Source: Ampelocalamus luodianensis (lineage: Eukaryota; Streptophyta; Magnoliopsida; Poales; Poaceae). Taken from it: DNA of 64,000 bases. Positions 1 through 12,349 of the stretch are shown here, one piece after another. The number at the start of each line of letters is the position of its first letter. Within the stretch, counting starts at the first letter, position 1. The translations under genes and the position numbers were made by a program. The notes under the pieces are model-generated. The model was not told where the DNA came from. It made no database searches and worked only from the letters and a program-made list of their open reading frames with translations. The stretch lies in the NCBI GenBank assembly GCA_036346255.1, contig CM070628.1:3797840-3861839 (forward strand). Reading direction: 5' to 3'.

Positions 1-1996
1 GGATCAAACGATTACCTAATCCTAAGTCTAACTATCAACCCAAACCCCATCACTATACCAAACCAGTAAAGTTTGGATTTGTCTACTTTAGTATAAGTAT
101 TTCCATTCTAAATATCCTTGGATATACTTCGTTCGAAGTATTTTCTTCATCAACTTCCTTTGGATATACTTCGTCCGGAGTATTTCTTTCATCAACTTTA
201 CTAAGTAGGTTTAGTTTCATCTGGAATGCTTCATTCTTTCAAGATGTTATTAGATATGTTTACTTTCATTTGGAATGTTTCCTTTTGTTTGAATGTTTTA
301 GATTTATTGGATTTCATTTGGATGCTTTCAGACATTCTTGGGTTCAATCGTATTCTGCGTAGTTAGACTCTGAAGCCATAACAGAGCAAGAGTTCAAGCG
401 GGAGCAAGAACAAGACCAGGATTATCATAGCATTGAGTAAGGCGATTATCAGAACATTGAGCAAGACGAGATAACACTTTGATCATGTTGCACCTACATT
501 TGAAATGCAATTATATTGTTTTAAATTATGAAATTGCATTAGTATGATTTATACAACTATGTTGGGTCTTGATCCCAGTCGGTTGCCTATGGCGAGTCGA
601 TGGGTATCTACTGGAGTTGCTTACATTCTACTCTGTTTCTTTATTTAGTGTCAGCCCTATGTGGCTTAATATTAGTAAAACTCGACCATAAGGTCAAAAA
701 CTGCTATTTATTTAATCAAATTAGTCGTTTACTCTTATATTCATCTTGTGTGGAATGATATTCATCTATGTTGACACTATGTACACTAGCTTGATCCTGG
801 ACTAGTGCATTATACACAAAGGGTCCATAACTATATTTTTGGTCCCAACAACAACCACCCGGAGGTATGGAATCCAAAGGGTGGCACGGCTATAATGCAT
901 TAGGAAACCATTACGGTGCAAAAGGGGGCTACGAAGGGTGGTGTGCACTATGGACTTAGTTGACAACCACCCAGATGATTGAGTCCAAAGGGTGGCGTGG
1001 CTATATTGCATTAGGAAACCACCTTGGTAGCGAAACCTAGCGGATGTGGTTTGGTTGGGTAGGGTATTGTAAAAGGCCTTGTGATTGTTATCTTAGTCTC
1101 ACGGCTACGGTTGCATGTTGACATTATAAGATGATTGTTTCTTGTGGATAAAGTGTGCGAACTCTGCAGAGTGAGAAAACTATCTAGATAGCCGCGCCTA
1201 CGGTCATGGGCGGTGCTGAGAACTTGCTTGAATTAGCTTTCATTTTTATAACGTAATTTGTGGGAGGGAATGAAAAGATGGGTTGGAGCCTAGAGATTTG
1301 AGATGGCTTGGTTGAGAACCAGTAAGAAGTACGAGATGTGACCCGAAAAAGAATATGAGCATTGGGTGAATAGAGTCACTCAATGGTATAGAAGGTTGGA
1401 GCCTCCACTAGTATTTTACAACAAAAACTCAATTTTATTAAAAACCCGTGTTCGTAAAAATGCTAGGTCTTAGAGTTTGCTTACTAATTGTACTAATTCA
1501 AACTTAGCATTGTGCAACCAAAAGAATCACGATCCTTCCTTTGATTGGCTTTACATATATAATAATTGCATTCTGTGTATTGGCTCGATGAGTACGGTTG
1601 TATACTAATGCTCGCTCAATATTATTATTCAGTAAGTATGAAAGAAGAAGGCTATATAGGCACTTATGAGTATTCGTCAAGACTGAAAATTAAGAAGGCC
1701 AAGACCTAGGTCGCAGGCCCCCAATCGATTGTCTGTGGGTATATCATGAGAGTTCCACGTGTTGTATTTTAATTTCACTTCTGTTGTTGATTCTTTAAAG
1801 ATATTTGGCCTGACCGGCCATTCTGAAAGACAAACGTCATAAGATATATTTATATTTTGTTTATTATTATACGATAGCTTTATATTTTCGTGATATGTGT
1901 TTGATATCTAATGATGTAACTGTGAACACTAGCTACTAATCTAGGAACTGTGCTGTAAACACAGAAGATTTTAAATTACAAATTTAGGGTATAACA
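1..1996 (+). repeat. Gypsy long-LTR remnant, 3' part
   Basis: This is the 3' two-thirds of a long Gypsy LTR, cut by the window start. It shares ordered blocks with the LTR ending at 63176: the 'ttggctcga' block near 1580 matches 62660, and the 'aaagtgt' block near 1150 matches 62258. It also matches the LTR fragment at 45188-46690, where the 'gaaatgcaattatattg' block near 505 matches 46378. It ends in ATAACA at 1996. No tRNA-Met primer site follows, so it is a 3' LTR or a solo LTR in plus orientation. Short ORFs inside it are not coding. Family membership is inferred from the shared blocks. Confidence 0.7.
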
Positions 1997-3060
1997 GAAC
2001 TGGTACACACGGTGAAAACTGAGCTGCGCTCAGTTGGTTGGTGCAAGTTAGAATCGCCCAGCCCACACACGTTTTAGCCGTTGGCTCGACACGCGTGTTC
2101 TCACCGGGGTTTTTCGAGATTTTAGTTTGTACACACACGTAGATGTGTTTAGAGGTCAAAACGCGTGTCGCGCTTTGTGAGGTTCAACCCCATGTTAGAT
2201 TAGACGTGTGTTAAAGGAACACACCCACTGGATGTAAGCGTACGGTGTGTTGTTGCGTACGGTGTGTTGTTTGAACTGGTACACACGGTGACACACATGA
2301 CAATACACACGGGGACAGAGATGACAAGAATAGTCTCACTGCACCGGTCACCAACGACAGTTTCCACACGGAGAACATAGAGAAGCGGCCGTCCTTGTCC
2401 ATTTGCGCAGAGTATTAAAAGCCCATAAAATCCTTTCTCGCTGTACTCTACCCAGCTTTTGTCATCATCATGTAATAACTGTACACTTAAACAAACGAAA
2501 GTTATAAACAATATCCCAAATGGCCAAAAGCCAATCCCACCTGCATCTCTGAGCCACTCAGTCACCACCAGCTGCCGCCTGCTACTCATGTGCAGAAACG
2601 GTAAAAGACGACGCCAAAACTTCGGTCGCACGCATTCCGTTGTACCATCACCGAAGAACCGAAAAATTGGTCGTTAAGTAGTTAATCCCTTCCTAGGTTC
2701 CTTGCAACCACGTCGAACTGAGCCTGAGCCGACGAACCGTCGAATCCTAATCGGACAGCGCTGCAGAGCGAGCCCAAAGTGCGGCAATAGTACAGAACAT
2801 GCTGTAGACAGAGTACGGTCCCACCTGACAGTGGTGGCGAGGCCGGAAATAACTACAATAACTAGTCTGTCCGAATCGGCAAAAATGATACTGGTGGTAT
2901 GCTCAAAAATCATACTAAAGATCTATCGTGCGGTAGGTCTCTGTTCGTGACTCGAGTTTTGACCAATTTATTTAAAAAGAGTTATTTTTGCTATTTCTAA
3001 AACTAGAGCCGGACCATTTTACTGCAAGATGGGAACGGGAGCGGTGAGAAGAATTAGCGA
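1997..3060. other. Intergenic, short tandem GT-rich repeats
   Basis: No supported gene. A 16-bp unit (gaactggtacacacgg) occurs at about 1997 and again at about 2273, with two 'cgtacggtgtgttg' units between 2238 and 2270. The minus strand holds a 143-codon ORF (2200-2631) with one hydrophobic stretch, but it runs through these repeats and I recognise no family. I regard it as chance. Confidence 0.5.
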
Positions 3061-3074
3061 GGTTTGACGAGATA

Positions 3075-3089
3075 AGAGAGAGAGAGAGA
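3075..3089 (+). promoter_or_regulatory. GA-rich tract upstream of the RING ligase gene
   Basis: An uninterrupted GA repeat about 240 bp before the start codon, followed by a pyrimidine-rich stretch (3180-3240). GA/CT tracts are common in plant core promoters and 5' UTRs. Assignment as promoter or leader is inference from position; no clear TATA box is seen close by. Confidence 0.3.
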
Positions 3090-3329
3090 TTAGAATATGC
3101 TTTTGGCCGTGCATATGCGTGCGGTTTCTGGCAAAGGCACAAACGTAGTAGAAAGCGAGAAAGAGAGTGTTTCGTGAGAAATCCTTCTACTGCCTTCTCT
3201 TCTGTCGTGTTCGTCTTCCTCGTCGCCGCCTCTTCCCTCTGGGGGGTGGGGGGTGGGTGTGGTGGTTGAGGTTTAGTAGAGGAGTCGGGAGTTGGAGGGA
3301 GGGACGGGTTGGGTTGGGTTGTTGGTGGG

Positions 3330-6300
3330 ATGGGGAACCGGGTGGGGGGGAGGCGGCGGCGGCCGGCGGTGGAGGAGCGGTACACGCGGCCGCAGGGGCT
3401 GTACCCGCACCCGGACATCGACCTCAAGAAGCTGCGCCGCCTCATCCTCGAGGCCAAGCTCGCGCCCTGCTACCCCGGCTCCGACGACCCCCGCGCCGAG
3501 CTCGACGAGTGCCCCATCTGCTTCCTGGTCCGTTCCCTCCACTCCACCGTTCCTTGTTCCTCTCGTTGCTGCTGTTGTGTTTAATTCCGCCTCCGATGGA
3601 TCGGTTCGATGGATGCGAAGATTTGATTGTCGTTTCTCCGTTGCGCTTGCAGTATTATCCTAGCCTGAACCGGTCCAAGTGCTGCGCCAAGGGGATTTGC
3701 ACGGGTGAGTTGGGGATGTATATTATGTGTTCTTGATGCCGCGGTCTTCGGCTACGGATTCGGTTGGTGTTTGACTTGTGCTTGTTCGTGCGTGCAGAGT
3801 GTTTCCTCCAGATGAAGTCGCCCACCTCGTGCCGCCCGACCCAGTATCCTACCCCGATTCTGATCAATTTTTATCTAGTGTAGATGTTGTAGAGAGGTGT
3901 TCTTCGTTTTTGGTGTTACAAGTCCACACACCTCGGCTACGATTCGGTTGTTCCTTAACCTGTTAGATGTCCGTACTGCAAGATGGTGAGTTACGCGGTG
4001 GAGTACCGCGGCATCAAGACGAAGGAGGAGAAGGGCATTGAGCAGCTTGTGAGTGCCTGTAATACCGTGATTTTGTTCAGTGCTGTCTGTCTGCTTTGCT
4101 TTGGTTTATTTTTGCCAATTGGGCGGTGCTGGGAATTGTGGGTAGGAGGAGCAGAGGGTGATCGAGGCGCAGATCAGGATGCGGCAGCAGGAGCTCCAGG
4201 ATGACGCCAAGCGGATGAAGAAGAAGCAGACTACTGCTTCGACCAATGCAATGACAAATGCACAAGTTGAATGTTGTGATACTGGTGGCACATCCACCAC
4301 AGGTGTGTAGATTGCTGTAGGTTATTTGTCTTTCTCTCTGTCGTTTTTTGTTGTGCAGTTGCTGACTGATCCTGTCTGTTTTGTTGATAGCTGCAAGCAG
4401 TGAGCAAAGCAATGATGTGCTCTCATCTCAAGTACAGCATTCAGAGCTACTATTGAAGAATTATGAGCGCTTAAAGCAGATGCGGTTTGTACTGACTAAC
4501 TCATTTGTGCCTTTTATTCTGTTGAAGTCACGCTATTATGGTTGCATCAATGCATTGGGGATTATATGTGCTTTCTAGATTGACTTATGTTGAAGTACTA
4601 TAATTACTGTTGCATAATTGCATTGGGGATTAGGAAGTTCTGTAGGCAAAATATTAGTCCTTATGTTGTGGCATAGCAATAGCAGCAGCAAGTATCCAGG
4701 AAGGAGAGGAAAATTAGTATGTATTTGTTAGGAGTCCGGTTTTGTTAGGAAAGAGTCTGGTTTTGTTAAGAAGATATTCTTGTTGCGTACTACCTCAGGA
4801 AAGGTTCCAAACGATAGGAACTCATGAGGGGTTCGGTCAGGGAGGAGATTCGGAATATTAGATGAGTTCAAGTCATGTTAGGAGTCTTAGTCTTAGACGT
4901 CAAGTTAAGGTAGCACTGTATAATCAAGTCAGCTGTAACTATTTTGGGGAAGCAAGAAATAAACTTCCTCTTTCTATTATGCTACCTCTGTCCCTCTCGA
5001 TTCTCTAATCCTACCCCTGTTACCTTTCTTCCTCCACCATGGCACCGACTCACCGGAGATGTCCGCGGCCAGCCATAACCCACCCATACTTCCTACGCAG
5101 CAACTCTGGTCGCAACACCTTACTTGCCCCTCATTGGGAAATTTTGAATTTCGATAGCTTACTATATGTACTTTCTGATAGATGGTTGTGCATTCTCTCC
5201 TGCTATTGTGGCTATCAGGCATAGCACAATAGCAATGGTTTGGCAATTAAATAAGTAATAACACAGATCAGTTATATACTTATATGTTGCCATGTTGGTT
5301 GTCAAGTGACAGTACCATGTTGATGATATTACTACCAGTTTAAGATTTTTTGTTTGTTCTTTTGTCTATCAGTTAATTGAACATGTAGGAGATGCCCTTG
5401 AAAGTTGAAACCTTGATTGTGCTGCTCTTGACTTGAAGATAAATGGTTATTGATTTATCAATTTAATATGCCTAATGCTTGTTGCACCTTAGCTAAGCAC
5501 TACATATATATGTATTCTAATTTCTAAGTAATTAATTATTTCTGCTTTTGACTTTTCTAGAAGACCTTCTGTTTATTTGTACTAAATAATTAATAATATG
5601 AAAATTGCTACCTACTGCTCTGTACAATGAAATCCATTACTAGGCAATACAGTAATTTGCCCATCCATCCGGAACTGCATAAAGTCGACTGTTGTTGGTT
5701 TTTAACTGACCTTTATCTGAGGATTTATATGTGGATTTTGTGGGAAGCTTCTATATTGCTCGGGAGACTTTTGCAAGAAAGGTCTTTCCAGTGTGAATGC
5801 ACCTGTTTTAAGGATCATAGGTATGGCTTGAAAAAAAGAACTGTGCTTTGTTCACCTGTTTCATAGACCCTATTAGATAAGGAAGTTTAACTGGTAAACA
5901 TGTACAATTCGGAAAGCTTCTGGCCTTTGCAAAGTTTAAGAGTATTAATTTGTTTGTTGGTGATACTTGATACGAAGAAACATCTTATTTGTTTTGGCCA
6001 TTTCTTTTGCATAGTTTGGGTCAGCTCTATGTCAATTGTCATTTGGAGGAGAATAGAGTGCTAAGACATTTAAAGCAGTGATCTTGTCTTAGGAAGAACA
6101 TAACCATAAGAAAGACGAGCTAGTAAAAACAAACTTGCTGCCATCCCCTTTTCCTCCCTTATTAGCTATATTCTTTTTATTGTGGTATGGATATATTACG
6201 GCTGTTGGTATGGAATATTTACTGATGGATTCCTCAAAATGCAGGGATAATAATTTTGACATGGATCTTGAAGAAGTTATGCTTATGGAAGCAATTTGGC

Positions 6301-7496
6301 TTTCTATTCAAGTATGTTAAGATATTATTGAATTTACTTATCAAAATAGCTCATCTCTATAACTTGATTTTTCTCGGAGAGCTCATCAATTAAGTTTCAA
6401 AAAGGTCTATGCAGGGATCAAGTCATATTTTGTTGCCACATCACCAAAATTGAGTTTGAATCTTTTTGGGGTGTAGTTTATAAAGCATGATTGTTTCAAT
6501 AATGATGAAATCTAAATAACATCGCATTACTATATTGGGTACATCTTTTGCAGTTTACCATCTTCATTCACACGATAGCTGCTTTTCATTCAATTATCTT
6601 GTGCCCTATCATTCATAATCATTTGGTTCAATATCCTTTTATGTATAAATTTACTTCGAACTTGCTTATTCACATAAACTTGATTTGGTTTTCATATGTG
6701 AACCTGCATTTGTTTTCTTAAAAGTTATGCTACCGACCATTGTCATGTTTGTGGGTATATGGTTTCCGTTAGTACAAGCCATTAGTACAAGCACACTTAT
6801 TTCTGAGGAAGAAAACACCATTAGATTGATGTAAACTCCATGTAGACGCTGCTTGTGTGTGGTGGTGGTGGGGGATAAGACTACTCATCTTGTTAACATT
6901 ATCAGGTTAATTGTCCATTTTATTATCTATGTTTGTTCGAACAGGATCAGGAAGCCTTGGGAAATCCGGGCTGCGCCTGTGCTGTCCCACCAAGAATTCC
7001 TTCAAGATGTGTTGATGGCTCTGTGACGGCTTCAGCTGAATCAGCTTCTTCTGGTGGATTTGCTTGTGCGGTCGCAGCTTTAGCCGAGCAACAGCATATG
7101 CATGGAGATTCTTCCAGTGCAGCTACTTGCCACACATCAAGATATGATACTCTCAGCAGGTCAGACAGGTCTTCTACAGAGGATCTGAGCATAGCTGGGA
7201 GCAGTTCTTCAGGCACCAGGGTCGAGGAACCATCGAGCAGCAGAGCACGCCAAGCAAGAGAAGGTGCAGAGTATTCTAATGATCGGTGGTCAGAGGTGGC
7301 TGAGGCCAGTACCAGTTGTGCCGGCTCTGATGTTGCAGTGGAGGCTGGGGCTGCCAATTTGGCTGCTTCAGATGGATCTAGCATTGGTTCTGGCAATATT
7401 CCTGATAGCTTTGAAGAACAGATGATGCTAGCCATGGCTCTTTCATTGGTTGATGCTCGGTCCAGGGCAAGTTCTCCAGGGTTAACTTGGCGGTAG
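3330..7496 (+). CDS. GW2/DA2-family RING-type E3 ubiquitin ligase (paralog of grain-width GW2)
   Basis: A RING E3 ligase of the GW2/DA2 family, which in plants restricts cell proliferation and organ or seed size by ubiquitinating growth regulators. Exons read from GT/AG sites: 3330-3527, 3653-3704, 3798-3843, 3967-4048, 4146-4302, 4391-4484, 6245-6311 and 6945-7496. These give 1248 nt, or 415 aa, close to the roughly 425 aa of rice GW2. The start MGNR and the block YTRPQGLYPHPDIDLKKLR match the family N-terminus. The RING (residues about 61-103) runs from CPICFL to CPYCK and is the family's cysteine-only C5HC2 type. The conserved segment around MEAIWLSIQ (exon 7) and the C-terminus SSPGLTWR are family hallmarks. 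The middle is serine-rich and diverges from GW2, so this is more likely a paralog (DA2-like) than the GW2 ortholog. No stops or frameshifts are present. Intron 6 is unusually long at 1.76 kb. Confidence 0.93.
4485..6244 (+). other. Long intron 6 of the RING ligase, possible small insertion inside
   Basis: A 1760-bp intron, GT at 4485 and AG at 6244. From about 4728 the sequence begins TGTTAGGAGTCC, and a near-copy of the 'gtctggttttgtta' phrase follows. The stretch runs with a different texture to about 5100 and has an AATAAA-like hexamer at 4959. This could be a small LTR-type (TRIM or solo LTR) insertion, but I could not fix its 3' end or a target duplication. The rest is ordinary AT-rich intron. 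Confidence 0.35.
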
Positions 7497-7829
7497 TCGC
7501 TTTACCCCTTTTATTTATTTGTTTCAGTTGGTTGGTATTGTTCCTAGATTTCCTTGTCACATAAAACATAGGATTAGATGGGGGACAGATAAAAAAGGCT
7601 GCCTGTGGAGGTTGTGAATAGTGAGATAAATCTGCACATTTGCAGGCAGTGTTTGGCTATTTTTTTTCTCTCCCTTTTCTTTCCTTTTTTTTTTTGGTTT
7701 CTTCAGGGCAGAAACAAGGTTCTGTCAGGCAGACTTTCTGCCTACATAAATTGTGCCTTGATGTTGTTACATTCTTCCAGACATGGTGTAAATACAGGAA
7801 GTGACTCTTTTCATGATCTGAGTGATTTT
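7497..7829 (+). other. 3' UTR / downstream region of the RING ligase
   Basis: The 333 bp between the ligase stop codon and the Gypsy insertion point. It contains T-rich runs (7660-7700) and no ORF of note. The transcript's polyadenylation site is expected here, or beyond the insertion. The last five bases (7825-7829, ATTTT) are the target duplication of the Gypsy element. Confidence 0.5.
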
Positions 7830-10694
7830 TGTAACAGCCCCGGATGTGGGACCGCTAGAATTCTTACAACTGTCCAGGATGTTCAATTGTAAAGACGTGG
7901 TTTCACAAGTAAGCAAACGATAACAGCAAAAGACTAACTTTTATTACAGCAGTTATGGCTTAACAACCATTTTGAGAGCGGAAGTGGGCATCTAAGCCCA
8001 AATGTATATATTACAAAGCAAAAGTGAGCCGAAACCACAGGCAAGCTTGGGCGTAAAAGAGACCATAATACCAGTAGTCGTCACCGTCCCACGCTTCTTC
8101 CTGAAAGCTGGGGTCACCTGACTCTTCCCAAAACTCCTCTGTTGATGTTTAGCAAGAATGAGTACAACTACCGTACTCAGCAAATTGCATGGAAATTCTA
8201 TTTAACTACATGCTAGGATCATCAATGGAGGGTATAGTTTTACCAATACAGGTATATGTGGAATGCAATAGTTGAATTTAATAGCTATATAGTAATTTAA
8301 AAAAACAGTAAAACGATAATAAGTATAATCACGGGGTTTTAACATCCGAGATTACCAATTAACATCTGTAAAGCCTACTTATGCCTTGTATATTGGAATC
8401 ACCCATGAACACACTTCATTAACCGAAAGCACTGCGTATTCGAATACCATTAATTATTCACTCGCAGAGTTGCCCAACTTTACCCACAAGATATCTCAAA
8501 CTCGATCTTGTCATGCAATATACACGCAACACGTTAGCGTGCATGATCGAGTTGAGATAACCAAGCTTTTTCACCGCTCAACCTCTCTAGTCTCTACACG
8601 GTAGGTCTACATCCATACAAATTCGGGAGATCACCGCCAATAGTGGAATCCGTGACTCCGAGTCCGACGGGCCCATACTGTTGTGCAATCTGAGGGTGCC
8701 CTAAACGGTCCACCCCTGATCCACTCCCATTCCGCGGCTGTTCTATCACACAAGTAACAGTTGACATCCTGTAGATATTCAATCGGATGAGCAGTGTACT
8801 AAGCCAGGGAGGAATGACCACGCATGTGGTTGAGCGGTTTTCGTGTCTGTTACTTGGCACAAGGTTCTTGTCACCACATCATCCGGTGAGGCGATGGCCC
8901 AACACCAACTCGTGGCTGTCCACCTCCAGATCTCACTGATGACTCACTTTTAAACGAGTAAATTGAATTGTCCAACTTCCTGGACAATTCTCAACTCTCC
9001 ACCAAAACCTATTGGCCTAAAGCCAACCTTCCTTAACAGTATTTAGAAATGAGATTTGTATGACATTGTGGAATAATTTCTATTATTTTATGTGGACTAG
9101 GTTTGTCAATGTGAACATGGCTTACAAGAATGGGTGGTTTGATATGTGGAGTGAAGGGTTTTTAACTATTTAGCATGGCATTCCAAAGTACTTTATTCTA
9201 ATTGAAATAATTAGCTAAAATATGCTAATGAAAGTAATAATATAAAATATACGGAATGTAGGTTCAATATGTTCAAGGCATGCAACTTGCCTTCTTGCTC
9301 GTAGTCTTCGAACTGTCCTGCTGCTTCGGTGTCATGTCCGGTGATGTCCTGAGCTGGCTCGTCGGTGTCGAGATCTAGCGTAAGATACAAAAAATGAAAT
9401 TAAATATTGGGCTCGACAAGGAATGAGCCTGACTCGAATCCAAGTACAACAAAAATATAAAAAGAAAAGAGAAGGCAACTTAAAGAGGCAAAAAGGTTTG
9501 ACAGGAGTTAGGTATGACTGAACGGGTCTAAGAAGAGGCTTTATGGGTTCGATACGGTCAGAATGGATATAAAATGTTATTTTAGGGTTTTGGTGAATAG
9601 TGACTATTTTACTGTTTATATTTAATAAACAAGAATTAACCACTAATCTAGGGTTAGGAACGAGAATTACATTGCTAAGTGAGCGATTAATCAGGCTAAA
9701 TTAAAAGAATGAATAGTAACTGGATTTTTCGGGTGAACAGTGATTGAAATTACTGTGCAGTGAATAGTGTAGGCTGAAAAATAAAAATAAATAAATAAAT
9801 AAAAGAATGAACAAAGGTTTGAGCAAGACTGGTCAAGCTCGATCGTGAAAGGGCCTGTGCCCACACGCGCGTCTGCGCTGCCTTTAGGTTACGGCAGCCG
9901 GCGAAGGCCACAGCTTTCGGTGCGGCTCATGCAGGCGGGAAGCAGCGGGATCAAGCGGCGCACGTGGCGGCGGCGGCGGCGACGCGGCCAAGGAAAGGCG
10001 GGGGAGGGCTTCACCTGTAAGGCTTCTTCCTCTCGGGTTTTTGCGCGGGGTGAGTTTTGGGAATGGGTTTCTTGGTTTTGGGGACGGCGGTGAGAGAGGG
10101 CGGCGCCGGTGGGATCCGGCGGATCTGGGGCCGGAGGGGTGGGGGAAAGGCTCGGATGCTTGAATGGGGTTTGATCCGAGGGGAAATCGTGGGATTGGCT
10201 TACGGTGTGGGAAACCGAGGCGACGGTGGGTCTAGCCGGTGCGGGACGAAGAGGTGGAGGAGGAGGTTTGGTGTGGGTTAAGGGGACCGCGAGGCGATTT
10301 TTATAGAAGGAAGGAGGCGGTGGAAATTGTGGCGCCGGCGTGGCGTGGCGGTCGAGACCGCTCGCGGCCGGCGCACATGGGGAGACGCGATTGCGGCGGC
10401 GCCGACGGCCGCGCAGGGCACACGTGGCGCATTGAATGCAAGGTCGGGAGGTGGCGCGGCCGGTGGCGACGCACCGTGCGGCTTGTGCGGGCGCGGCGAG
10501 GCGGTTGCGGCGGCGCTCGTAGCGGCGCGTAGGGGTGAGCAGGAGGAGGCGGGTTGAGCGAGGCGCCCGGGTGGGAGACGGCTGAGCAAGAAGGGGAAAG
10601 CGGGGATGGGGCATTTACCGAATTTTGCTGGGATTTGGAGATTCAAAATCAAACTCAGACTGAACTCAAGTTTTGAAATTTTACAGATGTTTCA
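7830..10694 (-). repeat. 3' LTR of the chromovirus
   Basis: 2865 bp. It begins TGTAACAGCCCC on the plus strand and ends with GATGTTTCA, the complement of the minus-strand TGAAACATC start. It differs from its partner LTR by scattered substitutions and small indels, for example after 7870 and in the GC-rich block 9840-10560. The GC-rich block gives many long but meaningless ORFs. A purine tract lies directly inside it on the minus strand at about 10695-10712. Confidence 0.92.
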
Positions 10695-10712
10695 ACCTAC
10701 CCCCCTTAAAGG
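10695..10712 (-). other. Polypurine tract of the chromovirus
   Basis: On the minus strand the bases before the 3' LTR read as a purine run (CTTTAAGGGGGGTAGGT), the expected plus-strand DNA primer site. Position directly at the LTR edge supports the call. Confidence 0.75.
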
Positions 10713-10729
10713 AATCTCGACCTCGAGAT

Positions 10730-11542
10730 TCACGCAGGACCGGGGAACAGGTTGGGAAAATCCCGCTGCATCTTTGATACCTTTTCCCATGTTGCTTCTT
10801 CTTCCGTATGATTTTTCCAGAGAACCTTGCAAAATGTGATATTCTTGCCTCTCAACTGTCTTTCTGTGGTATCAAGTATCATCAAGGGTTCTTCTTCATA
10901 GGTCAAATCATTCTGTAGTTCTATCTCTTCAAGTGGTACCTGCTCTGACGGTTGCCTCAAGCATTTTCTGAGTTGAGAAACATGGAACACATCATGTATG
11001 CCAGTTGGATTTGGTGTCAAGTGTAACTTGTATGCCACTTCTCCTATTCTTTTCACAATTTTGTAGGGACCAATATATCTTGGGGCTAATTTTCCCTTTA
11101 CTTGAAATCTTCGCACTGTTTTGAATGGGGTAACTTTCAGATATACCAGATCTCCTATTTCAAAACTCAAATCTTTTCTGCGTTTATCTGCATATTCTTT
11201 CTGACGGTTTTGAGCAATCTTCATTTTGTCTCTTATCATTCTGACTTGATCTTCTGAGTCCTGTGTTATCTGAGGACCTAGTAACTGTCTCTCCCCTGTA
11301 TCTATCCAGTTTAAAGGTGTTCTGCACTGCCTGCCATACAGAGCTTCAAATGGTGCCATCTTGATACTGGTCTGATAACTGTTATTGTAAGAAAATTCTG
11401 CAAAAGGTAGACATTTATCCCAAGTTGCTCCATAAGTCAAAGCACATGCTCTCAACATATCCTCCAATATTTGGTTTACTCTTTCTGTCTGTCCTCCAGT
11501 CTGTGGATGGTAGGCTGTGCTGAATGCCAAATCTGTTCCCAT
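10730..11542 (-). pseudogene. Integrase C-terminal part with chromodomain
   Basis: A 270-codon open segment. It opens with the end of the integrase core: the motif AYHPQTGGQTERVNQ contains the third catalytic residue, Glu. It continues through the GPYKIVKRIG region (an SH3-like integrase end) and finishes with a chromodomain at roughly residues 205-265 (aromatic and acidic residues around FCKVLWKNHTEEEATWE). Chromodomains in this position direct integration toward particular chromatin marks in chromoviruses. It is separated from the upstream integrase segment by a frameshift near 11545, so it is part of a broken polyprotein. Confidence 0.88.
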
Positions 11543-11546
11543 GGCT

Positions 11547-12349
11547 TCATTTAATTTTTTTCCAGAATTTACATGTAAACTGAGCCCCTCTATCTGACAC
11601 TATTCTCTTTGGAATCCCATGTAATGATATTATCTTTGTCATGTATAATTCTGCCAATTTATTCTTTCCATATGTCTGCTGGATTGGCATAAAATGTGCC
11701 ACTTTTGTTAGTCTATCCACTATTACCCATATGGCGTCGAATCCTTTTTGTGTCCTTGGCAATCCTGTGATGAAATCCATGCCAATTTCTTCCCATTTCC
11801 AATCTGGCACTGGTAGGGGTTGTAACAATCCATGAGCTTCGATGGTTTATTTTAATCTTCGACAAATGTCGACTTTGGCGATATACTCAGCTATTTCTCT
11901 TTTCATCTTTTTCCACCAAAACCTTTTCTTCAGGTCTTGATACATTTTTGTTCCCCTGGATGTATTGAGAATTGGGATGAGTGAGCTTCTTGTAGGATCA
12001 ACTGTTTCAATTCCTCCTTGTTTGGTACACACAGGCGGCCTTTAAACCGTATTATTCCTTGATCGTCCTTCTTGAATTCTGCTGTTTCTCTGTCCTGATT
12101 ATCCGTCAAAAGTTGCTGAATTTCCTGATCTTCCTGTTGTGCTTGTTTAACTTGATCATCTAAGTTTGACTGTATCTCCAAAGCTGATATTGATCCTTGT
12201 TCAACTATTTCCAAGTTTAGCTGCTGCATTTCCAGTATCAACTGTGACTGGCATTGCTGTAAGGCATTCAAGCTATGATATGCTTTTTCTACTAAGTGCA
12301 TCTGCCACAACATTTGCTTTTCCTGGGTGGTACTGAATATCAAGATCAT
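11547..12349 (-). pseudogene. Integrase N-terminal and core segments, frameshifted
   Basis: Three overlapping minus-strand frames (about 12349-11930, 12032-11847 and 11828-11547) carry the connection after RNase H and then the integrase core. The core motifs MDFITGLP and VSDRGAQFT give the first two catalytic aspartates. Frameshifts near 12285, 11940 and 11835 split what is normally one pol reading frame, so no full integrase can be made. The glutamate of the catalytic triad is in the next segment downstream. Confidence 0.83.

Noticed and set aside
2200..2631. 143-codon minus-strand ORF with a hydrophobic stretch
   Set aside because: It includes the local GT-rich repeats, has no recognised family and no supporting promoter or neighbours.
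2972..3457. 161-codon minus-strand ORF over the ligase promoter and exon 1
   Set aside because: It is the antisense shadow of the 5' UTR and exon 1; Pro-rich with no domain.
9845..10652. Long GC-rich ORFs in both strands of the Gypsy LTR
   Set aside because: They lie wholly within an LTR, are low-complexity and are broken in the partner LTR at 18820-19571.
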